From Gammaproteobacteria bacterium (GTDB lineage: Bacteria; Pseudomonadota; Gammaproteobacteria; Pseudomonadales; Azotimanducaceae): a DNA stretch of 6,764 bases. Within the stretch, counting starts at the first letter, position 1. Each line of letters begins with the position of its first letter. Shown here piece after piece: positions 6,572 to 6,764 of this stretch. Under the pieces are notes generated by a model. It was not told where the DNA came from. It did no database searches and saw only the letters and a program-made list of their open reading frames with translations. The translations under genes and the position numbers were made by a program. The stretch covers positions 14,031 to 20,794 of the forward strand of contig NZNP01000089.1 of assembly GCA_002694945.1 (NCBI GenBank), written 5' to 3'.

Positions 6572-6591
6572 TAACATGTTATTTATATTAC
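6572..6591. promoter_or_regulatory. Putative operator O1 (MarR/HpaR-type palindrome)
   Basis: TAACATGTTATTTATATTAC. The first ten bases are a perfect palindrome, extending to a perfect 12-bp ATAACATGTTAT at 6571-6582. It matches O2 at 18 of 20 positions. It ends 13 bp before the first-gene ATG and would lie just downstream of the predicted transcription start, a position suited to repression. The AT-rich dyad fits MarR-family operators; the assignment to the HpaR-like protein encoded in this operon is inference. Confidence 0.6.
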
Positions 6592-6609
6592 AGCCCAAAT
6601 ATCACCAGA

Positions 6610-6639
6610 TTTATATACCTTTATTTTCATCTTGGTTAA
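6610..6639 (-). promoter_or_regulatory. Predicted sigma-70 promoter of the minus-strand operon
   Basis: Read on the minus strand: -35-like TTAACC (6639-6634), 18-base spacer, -10-like TATAAA (6615-6610); an alternative -10 TATATA has a 16-base spacer. The -35 element overlaps operator O2 by three bases, and the predicted start near 6603 places operator O1 at about +12 to +31. Matches to consensus are moderate (4/6 and 5/6), so the call rests partly on its position between the two repeats. Confidence 0.45.
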
Positions 6640-6656
6640 CATGTTATTTAAATAAC
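6637..6656. promoter_or_regulatory. Putative operator O2 (MarR/HpaR-type palindrome)
   Basis: TAACATGTTATTTAAATAAC. It consists of two overlapping perfect palindromes, TAACATGTTA (6637-6646) and GTTATTTAAATAAC (6643-6656), so it contains three TAAC/GTTA half-sites. It lies 65 bp from O1, about six helical turns, which puts both on the same DNA face. It touches the predicted -35 element of the minus-strand operon and lies 53 bp before the divergent gene start, so one bound regulator could affect both directions. Confidence 0.6.
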
Positions 6657-6708
6657 GGAGATTCGTTGACGAGTTTTCGGTGAAGAAAGCAGGGATAATT
6701 AGAGTCCT

Positions 6709-6764
6709 ATGACAGAATTTTCAGATAACAAGCGCAGAGCCAGAGAATACCTCGCACGATTTAG
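6709..6764 (+). CDS. Start of a divergent gene, function unknown (3' truncated by window end)
   Basis: ATG at 6709 opens a frame that stays open to the window end, giving 18 codons beginning MTEFSDNKRRAREYLARF. An in-frame TAG at 6700-6702 closes the frame just upstream, so this is the first possible ATG. AGAG at 6701-6704 is a modest Shine-Dalgarno four bases before the start. The region immediately upstream carries the operator pair, which is where a divergently transcribed pathway gene would be expected. The visible peptide is hydrophilic and basic and is too short to assign a family. It could be another catabolic enzyme of the cluster. Confidence 0.5.
   Translation, partial: MTEFSDNKRRAREYLARF

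Noticed and set aside
6694..6699. GATAAT as a -10 box for the divergent gene
   Set aside because: It lies only ten bases before the ATG, with no -35 at proper spacing (TTGACG at 6666 is 22 bases away).

Overview
The window reads as a piece of bacterial chromosome carrying an aromatic or cyclic-compound catabolic cluster. The families present (PaaE-type reductase, bacterial class-I-like P450, two FAH-superfamily enzymes, AAHS-type aromatic-acid permease, HpaR-type MarR regulator) are typical of Proteobacteria. The moderate base composition and family flavour suggest a gamma- or alphaproteobacterium, but the sequence alone does not fix the genus. I see no RNA genes, insertion sequences, CRISPR arrays or phage genes.

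Layout. Left half, plus strand: the 3' part of a ferredoxin-NAD(P)H reductase with a C-terminal plant-type [2Fe-2S] domain (1-855, 5' end outside the window); a 194-bp gap; an unrecognised acidic 161-residue protein (1050-1535); and a 330-residue fumarylacetoacetate hydrolase (FAH) family enzyme (1593-2585). Right half, minus strand, converging on the left half across a 27-bp gap: a tightly packed operon transcribed from about 6600 down to 2613. Its order is HpcE/YcgM-like FAH-superfamily enzyme, HpaR-like MarR regulator, cytochrome P450, MFS permease. Junctions are a TAATG stop/start overlap, a 17-bp overlap and a 4-bp gap, so the four genes are very probably co-transcribed and partly translationally coupled. 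At the right edge a divergent plus-strand gene begins at 6709 and runs off the window.

Control. The roughly 150 bp between the divergent genes holds two near-identical 20-bp elements built on the palindrome TAACATGTTA, spaced 65 bp apart. They flank a plausible minus-strand promoter. The best hypothesis is that they are the operators of the MarR/HpaR-like protein encoded by the second gene, giving an autoregulated, substrate-inducible operon.

How the genes could work together (inference). The permease imports an aromatic or related carboxylate. The P450, possibly fed by the reductase at the left edge, hydroxylates or O-demethylates it. A ring-cleavage enzyme not present in the window opens the ring, and one or both FAH-superfamily proteins hydrolyse, isomerise or decarboxylate the cleavage product. 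The combination of a P450 inside an HpaR-like operon with two different FAH-fold enzymes is the most interesting aspect. The substrate cannot be read from the sequence. Two catalytic-site departures are visible: the P450 I-helix has Ile where the conserved Thr normally follows the acidic residue, and the minus-strand FAH enzyme has Glu where the third metal ligand is normally Asp.
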